From positions 95,656,707 through 95,720,706 of the forward strand of contig CP136067.1 of NCBI GenBank assembly GCA_032622095.1: a stretch of DNA of 64,000 nt, given 5' to 3'. Shown piece after piece: positions 1-8,975 of the stretch. A model generated the notes under the pieces. That model searched no databases. It was not told where the DNA came from and worked only from the letters and a program-made list of their open reading frames with translations. The DNA comes from Siphonodentalium dalli (Eukaryota; Mollusca; Scaphopoda; Gadilida; Siphonodentaliidae). The position numbers were made by a program, and so were the translations under genes. Numbering within the stretch: position 1 is the first letter of the stretch; each line of letters starts with the position of its first letter.

Positions 1-1214
1 CAGTTATGTTCATCTTTCTTGTTGAAAGGCTTTAAACAATTTTCACAAAAGTAAGATAGGCCGTAGAATCCTGAAACACTGACTATCGGTGTGTAGTGGT
101 CCTGATTATGATACAGATATATATTCCTGTCATAGTTGTTGCTGACTCTGGATACTTTTTTTCCAATTTCGCCGCATATGATTATAATATTCACCTTGAA
201 GAACGATTCATACTTTGGTAGGTCGGCGTATGATCCCGGTCGGTCGGCGGAAATACACAATTTTTTAAGCAGAGTGTTTGCTAACACTTTTTGGTCATTT
301 CGCCCTTTTTTCGTTAGGTTCTTATAATAGGTTTCCGTCACTTTACCGTGTTTTAGAAATATTTCGAGCAGTGATAATCCGGGATAAGACGATTTAAGAT
401 CTTCTGAAACTGTACTAATCTTGGCCATCGCGACGCCTATAGCTCTAGGCAAACAGGTGTTGTCAGTGTTGTGGATGAAGACTGTTGATTTTTTGTCCAG
501 AAGTGATTTGTCACCGTCGATAGGAACTCCACTGCCTGAGCCACTGGGTTGCCTCAGTGACCCTACAGTTATTCGAAATGATCGGTCCAAGGCGATATGT
601 TCGTGCGATGTCAGCACATTAGCTATTTTGTCGATAATCAACTGAGAATTCAGGTCCGACCATGCCGTTAACGGTACTATGATGGGTTTATCCAACTGAT
701 CGGTATGAAGGATAACTCTTCCCAGATCATTGTCTGCCAAATCACCTCTCGTCGTTCTTAGTATATGGTCGAACATGTTGGTAAGTCGTTCCGTCAAGTC
801 TGACAACAGTTCACCGCGCCATTGATGGTCAAATTTCACGTCGTATATACTTTCCACAGCCGATGACCTCATGAATGATTTTATTTCACGAAGATTGATC
901 GTGTAGGACTGATTAGCCGTCTGTTGCGTTTGCTCATCGTGACTAGTGTCGAGAGTAACTTCCTGCGGTTCATTCCGTCCCGTTAAATCTAGAGCGGATG
1001 ACTGGTGAGCGGCTCGGGATGAGTCCTGGGGTTGAGACGGTGCGGGGTTTGGCCCGTCATTATCGGGCGACTGCTGTCTACCCTCCAGATATATCAATCT
1101 GTCATACGTATTTCTGTCTGTATCGGACATTGAGTCCACTCTCCCGGTGATGCCTCTTAGAAAGTCACCACTACTATATCCCTCGGCGTGCAATTCATCG
1201 ATTAACCGCTCCAT
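1..1214 (-). CDS. Protein-primed family B DNA polymerase, N-terminal part (Polinton/adintovirus type), runs off left edge
   Basis: An open frame of 404 codons reads from ATG at 1214 down to base 1 with no stop, so only the N-terminal region is present. The first ~100 residues are polar and probably disordered (several QQ, DD and SS runs). Around residue 250 a segment reads NTDNTCLPRAIGVAMA, matching the (N/D)x(M/L)CxxR(A/S)(I/L) segment found before the exonuclease domain of Polinton polymerases; the right-hand polymerase in this window has DDVMCMARSIVVGM. The end reads HYTPIVSVSGFYG, then CENCLKPF and DEHNC, a zinc-finger-like motif that parallels HFDTITSIKGFLG, CEFCDIGF and DHRC in the other polymerase. 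The exonuclease and polymerase domains would lie left of the window. The ATG directly follows a pyrimidine-rich tract ending in CAG (1215 onward on this strand), so it may be the start of a second exon. The family is replicative and virus- or transposon-encoded. The frame is intact over the visible part. Confidence 0.82.
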   Translation of the reverse strand, partial: MERLIDELHAEGYSSGDFLRGITGRVDSMSDTDRNTYDRLIYLEGRQQSPDNDGPNPAPSQPQDSSRAAHQSSALDLTGRNEPQEVTLDTSHDEQTQQTANQSYTINLREIKSFMRSSAVESIYDVKFDHQWRGELLSDLTERLTNMFDHILRTTRGDLADNDLGRVILHTDQLDKPIIVPLTAWSDLNSQLIIDKIANVLTSHEHIALDRSFRITVGSLRQPSGSGSGVPIDGDKSLLDKKSTVFIHNTDNTCLPRAIGVAMAKISTVSEDLKSSYPGLSLLEIFLKHGKVTETYYKNLTKKGRNDQKVLANTLLKKLCISADRPGSYADLPKYESFFKVNIIIICGEIGKKVSRVSNNYDRNIYLYHNQDHYTPIVSVSGFYGLSYFCENCLKPFNKKDEHN

Positions 1215-1263
1215 CTGAAAAAAGTAAATACTTTAATGAGCTAGAGGTTCCATATAACATATT

Positions 1264-1798
1264 TATAGCAACTCGAAATCACGGTGCTTAATGATTGGTT
1301 GCTATTTATAGCGCATGAGTCGTCCATTTATTTGAAACCCGTGACGTGTAAGACCTATATATAGACATTACGAAATTTCATTGACCTATGATCATTATAG
1401 CATCAACTCGAAATCACGGTGCTTAATGATTGGTTTATATTTATAGCGCATGAGTCATACATTTATTTGAAACACGTGACGTGTAAGAGCTATATATAGA
1501 CATTACGAAATTTCATTGACCTATGATCATTATAGCATCAACTCGAAATCACGGTGCTTAATGATTGGTTTCTATTTATAGCGCATGAGTCATACATTTA
1601 TTTGAAACACGTGACGTGTAAGAGCTATATATAGACATTACGAAATTTCATTGACCTATGATCATTATAGCATCAACTCGAAATCACGGTGCTTAATGAT
1701 TGGTTTCTATTTATAGCGCATGAGTCATACATTTATTTGAAACCCGTGACGTGTACGAGCTATATATAGACATTACGAAATTTCATCGTCCTATGATC
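1264..1798. repeat. Four 135-bp direct repeats with promoter-like motifs
   Basis: The word ACTCGAAATCACGGTGC starts at 1271, 1406, 1541 and 1676, an exact 135-bp period; the last unit decays near 1798. Each unit carries an inverted CCAAT box (GATTGG), an AP-1-like TGAGTC/TGAGTCAT, a CRE-like GTGACGTG and a TATA-like CTATATATAG. The array lies between the minus-strand polymerase and the plus-strand PC4-like gene, so it probably acts as a shared enhancer/promoter or replication-linked control region. That function is inference. Confidence 0.9.
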
Positions 1799-1884
1799 AA
1801 AAAAGGGGCGGGCACTAATTATTAATGGCTCCGCCGTAGGCGCTACTCGATTGGTCTATTTCATTTTTTCAACGTCACCCATCA

Positions 1885-1892
1885 TATAAAAA
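1885..1892 (+). promoter_or_regulatory. TATA box of the PC4-like gene
   Basis: TATAAAAA lies 57 nt upstream of the ATG at 1949. An inverted CCAAT (GATTGG, about 1849) and a GC-rich GGGGCGGGC (about 1804) precede it, a typical animal RNA polymerase II core promoter layout. Confidence 0.7.
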
Positions 1893-1948
1893 GACGGTGA
1901 TTCGATGTACTAACTCATTCGCAGCTAAATTTTCATTAAGAACGGATC

Positions 1949-2461
1949 ATGGATTCTAAGATTCTCGTCAAAAATTTAGGGAGGGACCGATTTCTCACAG
2001 TCGGTGAATATGAGGACCGGAAATACGTTGACTTACGAATATGGAAAGAAGGCAAAATCCCTACGACATTCGGGGCTCGTATGAGCTTACAAAGATGGCA
2101 ATGTCTGACTGAAAATATAAAGTCCATCGGTGAACATTTAGTATCCAGGAGTCCTATGGATAAAGTGCATCTGGGACACAATCTACATGCGGTTTTAGAC
2201 CATAATAATGGTGTAGTACACTTACGCCAGTATTTCACCCCGAAGGACTCTGAACATTTGCACCCCACGAAGAAAGGCTGTACGATTAACCAACAGGAAT
2301 TTGATGTATTGTTTCAACACATTGACGCCGTTAATCATGTTTTACCTGAATTAGAGAATGTGAAAGCTTGTTATTTAACGCACGATGGACAGATGGAAGC
2401 GTTAGCGTGTACAGAATGCAATCCCGGAGGTTATGGATTTTACACTCAACGTGATTATTGA
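1949..2461 (+). CDS. Protein with two PC4-like ssDNA-binding domains
   Basis: The 170-residue frame starts at ATG 1949 and is intact. Residues ~5-55 fit the PC4/Sub1 fold pattern: a first strand, then YVDLRIW, then a K/P-T-x-x-G segment (KIPTTFGARMSL) and a helix (QRWQCL). Residues ~72-130 repeat the pattern: VVHLRQYF, then LHPTKKGCTI, then a helix (QQEFDVLFQHI). PC4-type domains bind single-stranded DNA and act in transcription or replication; tandem copies would form an internal pseudo-dimer. The C-terminus has a lone CTEC pair. The gene has its own TATA box and an AATAAA 37 nt after the stop. Its position beside a Polinton-type polymerase suggests an element-encoded ssDNA-binding or late transcription protein. 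The family call rests on motif pattern only; the frame itself is well supported. Confidence 0.72.
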   Translation: MDSKILVKNLGRDRFLTVGEYEDRKYVDLRIWKEGKIPTTFGARMSLQRWQCLTENIKSIGEHLVSRSPMDKVHLGHNLHAVLDHNNGVVHLRQYFTPKDSEHLHPTKKGCTINQQEFDVLFQHIDAVNHVLPELENVKACYLTHDGQMEALACTECNPGGYGFYTQRDY

Positions 2462-2497
2462 ACTTTGACCGTGTGAGGAATACTTATTTTCATCGTA

Positions 2498-2503
2498 AAT
2501 AAA
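2498..2503 (+). terminator. AATAAA poly(A) signal of the PC4-like gene
   Basis: AATAAA begins 37 nt after the stop codon at 2459-2461. It shows that this element uses ordinary polyadenylation, unlike the right-hand element. Confidence 0.7.
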
Positions 2504-3460
2504 ATATTAACTTATACCATGTTATTCTCAATTATTTCGGACATATACCCCGCGTTGGGGGGAGGGTGTGTGTGTGCGACGATTATTCATGTTTAAATGT
2601 TTTGGTGAATTATCGAAAGATCTCTATTTTTATTTATTTTATTGACGGCGACGTCGAACCTTCCTACATGGTGAAAACCGCGTCAAGATCCGACTTCTAG
2701 AACTCTAGATAAGGCATATTATGTCCACTGCACGTGCGGCTTTAATGACGTCATAGATATTTCAAAATAGCCTATCTCCGAGGCGGAGAGAGGTACGGAC
2801 GAGTCGTTTTCAGATTATTTTTCAGACAGAAGGGGACTATCGTTTGTGGTCGGTTAAGACGAGATATTAAGTTTTTTAATTTATTTTGCCAATTAGTGGG
2901 ATCCCTCTATTTTACCCCCATGGAAATAATGTATATACTCGCGAACACTCATTTTAAAGATTACCCCGAAGAACTGTTTAAACAATTTAGTTCATTTCAG
3001 AACTGAACGAGTACCGTAGGCCATCACTATCATTTACACGATACATCGCCGAAAAAGATTACAAATTCTCCAAATTGTGAATTTATTGGTCCGAAACGTG
3101 GACCCTCTTTATAATAGGGCGACGTAGGAATTTGACTGCCAATATTCAAAACCGTGTTATATCTGTTTAAAAGTAGACAACTATGTTCGCACACAACTAA
3201 TGCGTTATTTAATTAAGCATGGCGGATATTTAACCTTTTATAGGACAGGCCGGCAGTATGCTAATAAGCCAATTATACTACATTACAAACTGTACTCGCT
3301 GTTAATACACCGCTGCGCACGTGTCGCGGAATGAAAATGACTGCGAGTGTATCGGCTAATTCCAATGAACGGAAATGGGCAGAACGTTGAAACATCTGGT
3401 GTAATTATACTGTAACGTGAATTTCGGTCAAGCATAGTGGCGATGATATTAGTTACTGGG
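2504..3460. other. Gap between genes of the left element, no gene seen
   Basis: No coding-like frame was found on either strand. A short G-rich tract (GGGGGGAGGG near 2557), a small inverted repeat (CTCCGAGGCGGAG near 2776) and AT-rich sequence are present. The minus-strand frame near 3283-3492 has no ATG and no recognisable composition. Confidence 0.5.
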
Positions 3461-3470
3461 TATAATATAA
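3461..3470 (+). promoter_or_regulatory. TATA box of the small spliced gene
   Basis: TATAATATAA lies 35 nt upstream of the ATG at 3505, the spacing expected for a short 5' leader. Confidence 0.6.
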
Positions 3471-3504
3471 GGTGAAATTCTTCACTTGACACAAAACTAC
3501 AGAC

Positions 3505-4134
3505 ATGGAAACACCTAACGCATTTAGTGACGGCGAGACACCCACGATGGAAATGGTATGTATAAATATAACTTTTATTTCATTTTAAATTGAACATGAT
3601 ATTTAGTTAAAGGCAATAGTAGCGTTCGTTTGAGAAATATTCATACTCGTTGAAACCGGGGATTTCTTTGTGTATTGTTTTTGAATTCGAACAATTTATA
3701 TAGTATACTCGTATTCTGTCAGCGGTGCGATTTTATTGGTTTTTAATTACACAACCCCAAACGCTCTTTATTCATATCGGGAAAACAGTAACTAATAACG
3801 CTTTTAATATATCCGAGGGCTAAACGAAAGACGAGTTGCTTGGAACAAGATTTTTATAACATATTCATGTAAAGCCTATATTTTTTACTACTGGCCCTAA
3901 AATAGTAAGGAACCATATTGATAACCCAACATTGACACACCTTCGTTAATCACTCGTATCCGTATAATAATTTTTTTTTAATCCGAACGTCTTTTCTTCT
4001 GTTTCCAGCCAAAAGACGAAATGAGCAATTGGGACGATTGGGAGCTGAGCGACGAGGAAAAGACAATGACTTCGTGCACGTGGGACAGCGATGACGTAGA
4101 GCCGCCGAAGAAGAAAGGGGACAATAAGGATTAA
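3505..4134 (+). CDS. Small acidic two-exon protein (58 residues)
   Basis: Exon 1 (3505-3555) encodes 17 residues starting METPNAFSDGE. It ends at a donor GTATGT. A 453-nt intron (3556-4008) ends with a strong pyrimidine tract and CAG. Exon 2 (4009-4134) continues in frame with PKDEMSNWDDWELSDEEK, then CTWDSDDVEPPKKKGDNKD and TAA. Without splicing the frame stops shortly after the donor. A TATA box sits 35 nt upstream and AATAAA 20 nt downstream of the stop, so all parts of a small RNA polymerase II gene are present. The protein is rich in D, E and W with a basic PPKKKG patch near the end. No family is recognised; small acidic proteins of DNA viruses often bind host regulators, but that is speculation. 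The splice prediction is by eye. Confidence 0.62.
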
Positions 4135-4153
4135 CGCCCCTGACAATTTCTAT

Positions 4154-4159
4154 AATAAA
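4154..4159 (+). terminator. AATAAA poly(A) signal of the small spliced gene
   Basis: AATAAA starts 20 nt after the TAA at 4132-4134. Confidence 0.65.
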
Positions 4160-5013
4160 CGGATTAATGTTTTATCGGATTTCGTTCCATTCTGTGTAAA
4201 AAAAGGGTATAGTAAACATATATATTTTATTCACTATAATTTGATCTACGCATTTTATAACTGTGTGCGTGGGGGGTGCGTTCATACACTCGCAAATTTT
4301 ACGGCAAACACTAAAACATTTCGTATATATTAATTTATGAGGGCGTGGATTATAAATAAAGTTTACCTGGCAAATTTGCGAATTTATCAATGTACCACCA
4401 TAGACAGAGATATATTTCAAAACAATTTTGTATAGAATATATACTTATACTCACATTATATCAAACGTTCCTCGTCGTATCTATTTTCATTGAGCCATCT
4501 ATGATATCACATCAAGAAACGACCGTTTATATACCTGAGGGGGGTCGACGAAAAGCTATATATAATAAACATGTCCGTACGTGTTTATATATTTATAGAT
4601 GGGGGATCGAGTCTGAACGTGTTATAGCGAATCGACTGGCATGCAGAAAGCGGCTGTGTCATGACACGTATTAATAGATAATTTATACAGAAGCACATCA
4701 CCGAGTGGACACAGAGTAAATCGATATTGACTCGTAGTATGTGACGTGAGAATGCGTGTTTGAACATGCCCGGCCAAAAATATCCCTTACGTATAATTAT
4801 ATGCTAATGGGGATCATAGACCGACGCGTGGGCGGAGAATATAGGTCAAACTCCGTGTACTGCAGAGAATAGAGTTATCGTTCCTGAAATGACCCCAAAC
4901 AGGCGGGGTATCATCACCCCTCCATTGAAAATAATACATGTTTGCACCACAATCCAGATGACACTTAAGCTCAAAAACACGGCAGCAACCCAACAAAAAC
5001 AACACGTTCACTG
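4160..5013. other. AT-rich interval, no confident gene
   Basis: A plus-strand frame from ATG 4501 to 4674 could encode 57 residues, but it contains an internal AATAAA and many TATATA runs and has no recognisable motif, so it is not called. Minus-strand frames here lack ATG starts. The interval probably belongs to the left element, whose right terminus was not located. Confidence 0.4.
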
Positions 5014-5019
5014 TTTATT
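5014..5019 (-). terminator. AATAAA poly(A) signal of the basic minus-strand gene
   Basis: On the minus strand AATAAA lies about 12 nt after the stop at 5032-5034, supporting transcription in this direction. Confidence 0.6.
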
Positions 5020-5031
5020 CAGGCTATGGTC

Positions 5032-5208
5032 TTACAATCTCGTCCAAATACGGATACGATAGGCGAGAATCGCATGCGTTTTGATATGTCGATGCCGTCT
5101 GGAGAGTTTGGCGGGACCAGCATCCCGTCTCGATTTGCTCAGTCTACCCTTGATGCTATAAAGTGGTAGCCGCGGGCGCTTATATATAGAGTTGTTTTTA
5201 TGAGCCAT
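5032..5208 (-). CDS. Small very basic protein (58 residues), core-protein-like
   Basis: From ATG 5208 the frame encodes 58 residues beginning MAHKNNSIYKRPRLPLYS. It is dense in K, R and H (SKSRR, KLSRRHRHIKTH, YRIRIWTRL at the end). The frame stays open upstream without an ATG to about 5307, through a GRASDRCRGGLMAH segment, so a spliced longer form is possible; a CAG acceptor-like site lies near 5250. AATAAA follows the stop closely. Small basic proteins that condense DNA, such as the adenovirus mu/pX type, are encoded by adenoviruses and reported for adintovirus-like elements, and the GG-containing upstream segment could be a protease site. That assignment is inference from composition and neighbourhood only. 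Confidence 0.45.
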   Translation of the reverse strand: MAHKNNSIYKRPRLPLYSIKGRLSKSRRDAGPAKLSRRHRHIKTHAILAYRIRIWTRL

Positions 5209-5339
5209 CAGGCCCCCGCGGCAGCGGTCGCTGGCGCGACCTGACTGCCTCGATATCAATTTGAAAAAGGGGTGACGTTGCTTAAGTTTGAATTTTGTGT
5301 TTCCCAACAGGTCTTAGACAGTGCCGTCCCCCAACCCCA

Positions 5340-6100
5340 CCCACCCTAAAAGTGATTTTTCCTATAGTGTTTTTGAAACGTGTCTCTTTGTGGTGTCATT
5401 CTTTTGGTATGATTTTTTACTAAATAACGGGTATGTTAGAGTTACATTTCTTTGAATTTTACAATCGAAACATATTCGCATGCGATGCTGAGTCACGCGG
5501 GACACGGCAAACTAAATCGCGCGCAAATTGGCTTGCGATTTTTCAGCATCCCACCCCATTTGGCATGCGATAGCGTTTGTACTAGGTGCAGGCGTTTATT
5601 ACACCGGATAAGTTGATAATACAATGTGTTGGAGCTTCCTCTTTCAAATGGTACATAATATGGCATAATATATTTTATATATGTGATCTGGGGGTTCGAA
5701 AATTAAGTGGGTCTTTATGTTGTTTCGCTTGCACCCATTTCGAAGGCCTTTAGCTCCTTTAAACATATATTACTATTGTTCGATCAGTTTCTATTTCACA
5801 TACTTTGCCTTCGCGCGCAATGCCATTTTCGCAAAATTCTTGTATCGGAGGACAATTTAGTTATACGTCGTCCCTGAGGGTAGATTTAAAGACAAACGTG
5901 ATGCGTTCATGTGAAACAAGTATAATTTTCTTAAAGGCGCGGGTGGCCTTGGCTGTGGGTATGCTGTTAAAATAGTCACACCCTTTAAAACTGCCAGAGG
6001 GAGGAAGACTATTATAATATATATTTTGTTCTTACATCAATCATAAACTAGAGGGTTAAAACTCTGTCCTGCAGAATTTTGATACTTAAATAAATAAATA
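5340..6100. other. Unannotated interval after the left element
   Basis: No gene, RNA gene or clear repeat was recognised. The right end of the left element must fall somewhere between about 5.2 kb and here, but no terminal inverted repeat partner is in the window. Confidence 0.4.
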
Positions 6101-6104
6101 AAAT

Positions 6105-6535
6105 AAATTCCCCATCCCCGATCACCATCCATAATTGAATCCTCTACCCACCCCTATCCAAACCTTACCCATAAACCACTTCATACCCCTAATATTTCGA
6201 TAAGAATAACCTTAATCGTAGCCAATCCATAATCATAACCCCTTCCGAGCCCTATCCACAGCACTTAACTCTAACCCAATAAAACATCCTGACCATATTC
6301 ATTGCCCTCCTGCAAACCATATCCATAGCCATACCTTTGAACCTCACCATAACCCTTTCGATAAGCCTAGTCATACATAAAACCAAATCCTTTGCATAAC
6401 ACTGTCACCTTTTTAACATTAACAATATCCACAACTCTAACCCAATTTATAAACCCGATCCTACACATACCATTAACCCTAAACATAACTCTGATCTACA
6501 CATATCCATAACCCTACCCTTAATCTTAAAGTGGA
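6105..6535 (+). repeat. G-poor, CCATAACC-rich decayed simple repeat
   Basis: About 430 bp are almost devoid of G on the plus strand and consist of variants of CCATAACC, CCCTAA, AACCCTA and CCATATCC. This looks like a heavily decayed telomere-like or minisatellite array. No reading frame fits it. Confidence 0.6.
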
Positions 6536-7115
6536 TTATCTCTTTGTAAACATGTATTATATAGTTACCAGGGTATAACATATTAGATATGAGTCGAAGA
6601 CTCCTTTGCGGAAATGCTTCTATCGATTAATATTGATTTTATTTCGAATATCTTCTGGTCTAAAAAGGTGTGATCGTTTAGCTAACGAACAATTGTGGTT
6701 ACTTTTACCAGTGACCAGGTATGTTCTAAAAATAGATAAATAACGTGTCCCAATTAAACATCTCATTTCATAATAACATTTTCGAAATAAATTCAATATT
6801 AGCTGATAGAAGTCTTTTCGGACAAGAGTTTTCAATTCATATTTATTATTTTATACCCACGAAACTATTTCAAATTTGTTATTTAAAGAGATAATCATAT
6901 CGCTAACCCTTTACATGAATTTCCTAAGTGTATACAGTCATTCGGGGGTATTTTCCTACATAATAAATGAATACATGTAATATCGGGCACTTAATCCCGA
7001 TTAACTCATTGCGCATTCTTTTGAAAAGTTAAAAATATTCACTGAATTTGCGCGTGGATAGTACCAACCACATCCAATTTGTTTTATCTCGATTCGCGAT
7101 TTCTCCATTTTTTTT
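6536..7115. other. Unannotated AT-rich interval
   Basis: No supported gene. Open frames at 6620-6835 and 7001-7255 on the minus strand lack coding-like composition. Confidence 0.4.
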
Positions 7116-8050
7116 TTCTTTGGGAGTTTTACTTGAATTTGCCAAAAGCCTCGACCAAACCGATGCGCGTTCTCCATTAGACGGATTGCTTTTATACCAC
7201 GACAGTCAAACTTCCAGGATGTATCTATGGTATATCGAGGTAACTGCTCGCGCATTTAACTCGCTCCTTCATTAGCCTGTTTGAATTTGGTGGGAAAATT
7301 GGCGAATTTCGCCTTTTGCCATATATCGACTGTAGGCTGTGTTCCTCTGCATGCAGTACGTATTATACGCTATATACCGTCGCCGCGAGTGAACCCTTTG
7401 CTCTAAAACTTAAGAAATCGCTCCAGAGTTGGCCGTTGATACCCCCTATCACACCCACTCGTCAGCAAAATTGTATCTCCATGTTTGATTTTTTGGAGTA
7501 TGTTACCACTTTTGGTGTTTGTTTGAATTTGCCAATTTGAACCCACCGGAACAAGAGCTCTCAGTTGGTCGGGTTGCTTTTTAAGTAGAGCGGTCAAACT
7601 GTGGGAGATTACCAACAGTATATCGACATACCTGCTCCTGCATTACTTCGCTCCTTCATTAACGCGTTTGTTTTGGCGAGAAAAATAGGTTAGTGATACT
7701 GCACTTAACTATACTTATTTACATTATAAAGCCTCGCCACGAGTAAACCATCGACTTTTAGCGCGAATTAAGCAGACACTAATAAGTTGTGCTTGGATAC
7801 TATCTATCATATCCACTATTCAAAAAATGTTTATCTCGATGATTTATTTTTGGAAAATCCCCCCCCCCTTTTGATTTTCGTTGGAATTTGCAAAAAGTCT
7901 GAACCCACCCGAAGCTCGCTTGCAGTTTGGCAGGTTGCTGTTACAGTGGTAGAGCTATGACACTTTGCAGGCCTATACCTACGGGATACCGGCGTACCCG
8001 CTCCTGCATTAACCTTGCGTTGGATTTGGCGCCAAAAATATGTCATTTCC
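7116..8050. repeat. Three diverged tandem units of about 360-390 bp
   Basis: The block GAATTTGCC/GAATTTGCA followed by a degenerate CGACCAAAC/GAACCCACC segment begins at about 7135, 7525 and 7884. Each is followed by GGTTGCTTTT-like, TATACCTA/TATATCGA and GCTCCTTCATTA or CTCCTGCATTAA words. A TCGCCACGAGTAAACC/TCGCCGCGAGTGAACC segment links units. Open frames inside (for example 7831-8142 minus) are by-products. Confidence 0.7.
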
Positions 8051-8159
8051 TTGTCCATTCCGTAGATCGGTAACGGTTTGGACAAAAAATTTATAAATGG
8101 TAAATTCCGGTCCGAATCACTCTTCCCATCTGGTCCACGCAATAAAAATATTATACCGC

Positions 8160-8857
8160 TGGACTTTTTTTTTCTTTTTTTTTGCTAAATCTGACGTTTA
8201 CATCCGCCACCGGCCAGCCTGATCTCACCACCCTCGGCCTGGTTTCACCGCCCCGACCAGGTATCACCAACCATCATGGTTTCGTCGCAACCCCTGTTAT
8301 GGTCTCACCCTCTCCCATGCTCCTTCATTAGCCAAGTTATTTAATTTCCAATGGTCTGTAACTTTGACATTTCTCAACCGATTTACAAAATGAATGAAAT
8401 CATCGCAAAGCAAAATTTTGCCCCCACCCAAAACCCAAAAAATATAAGTTCGTCCCTGTTCAAAACTTTTTTCTCGTATCAAGTTGCTAACGATTAACTG
8501 CATAGAAGCTCTCAAATCTGGATACCTTGTATGTCATAGGCAGACACAGGATATGAAATAAATCGAGTTTTGCCAGACATGGGCTCATACTTTTCGAGAT
8601 ACAGCAACCCAATTTTTTCACAAAAAGAGGGATAACTCTGTAGATCAAACGGGGACAATATCCTATATAGTCTATTCAGTTAGAATTAGTATAGGTCTAC
8701 ATGTATATACATACGAAATTCCAACTCCCTATCTCTTGTAATTCCAGAGATAAATTAGTTGAAAAATTGCTAAGAATAATAAATGATAATGGAAAAAAAT
8801 ATATAATTGAATAACAATATACTTCCATATTAAAATATGGAAGTATAATAACGAGGA
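8160..8857. other. Unannotated interval with short T- and C-rich runs
   Basis: No gene seen. A short palindrome ACTTCCATATTAAAATATGG lies near 8821, and a GGCCTGGTTTCACCGC-like CCACC-rich stretch near 8210-8290. Confidence 0.35.
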
Positions 8858-8975
8858 AAATAGTATGTTATTGTCAAGTACGTCGTGTTATATGTAAACA
8901 AAAGCCAGGTTATATAGCGTATTTTGCTTTTGTTTACATAACAAAGCGTAAAACCTTGACAATAACATACTATTT
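8858..8975. repeat. 118-bp palindromic hairpin element
   Basis: The 21-nt arms AAATAGTATGTTATTGTCAAG (8858-8878) and their exact reverse complement (8955-8975) enclose a second pair of arms built on TGTAAACAAAAGC and GCTTTTGTTTACA. This is a small foldback or MITE. Confidence 0.8.

Noticed and set aside
4501-4674. 57-codon plus-strand gene candidate in the left element
   Set aside because: Internal AATAAA, TATA-rich composition, no motif and no clear promoter or end signal.
5660-5710. Possible tRNA-like T-loop (GGGGGTTCGAAAATT)
   Set aside because: No acceptor, D or anticodon stems could be built around it; no tRNA or rRNA gene was found in the window.
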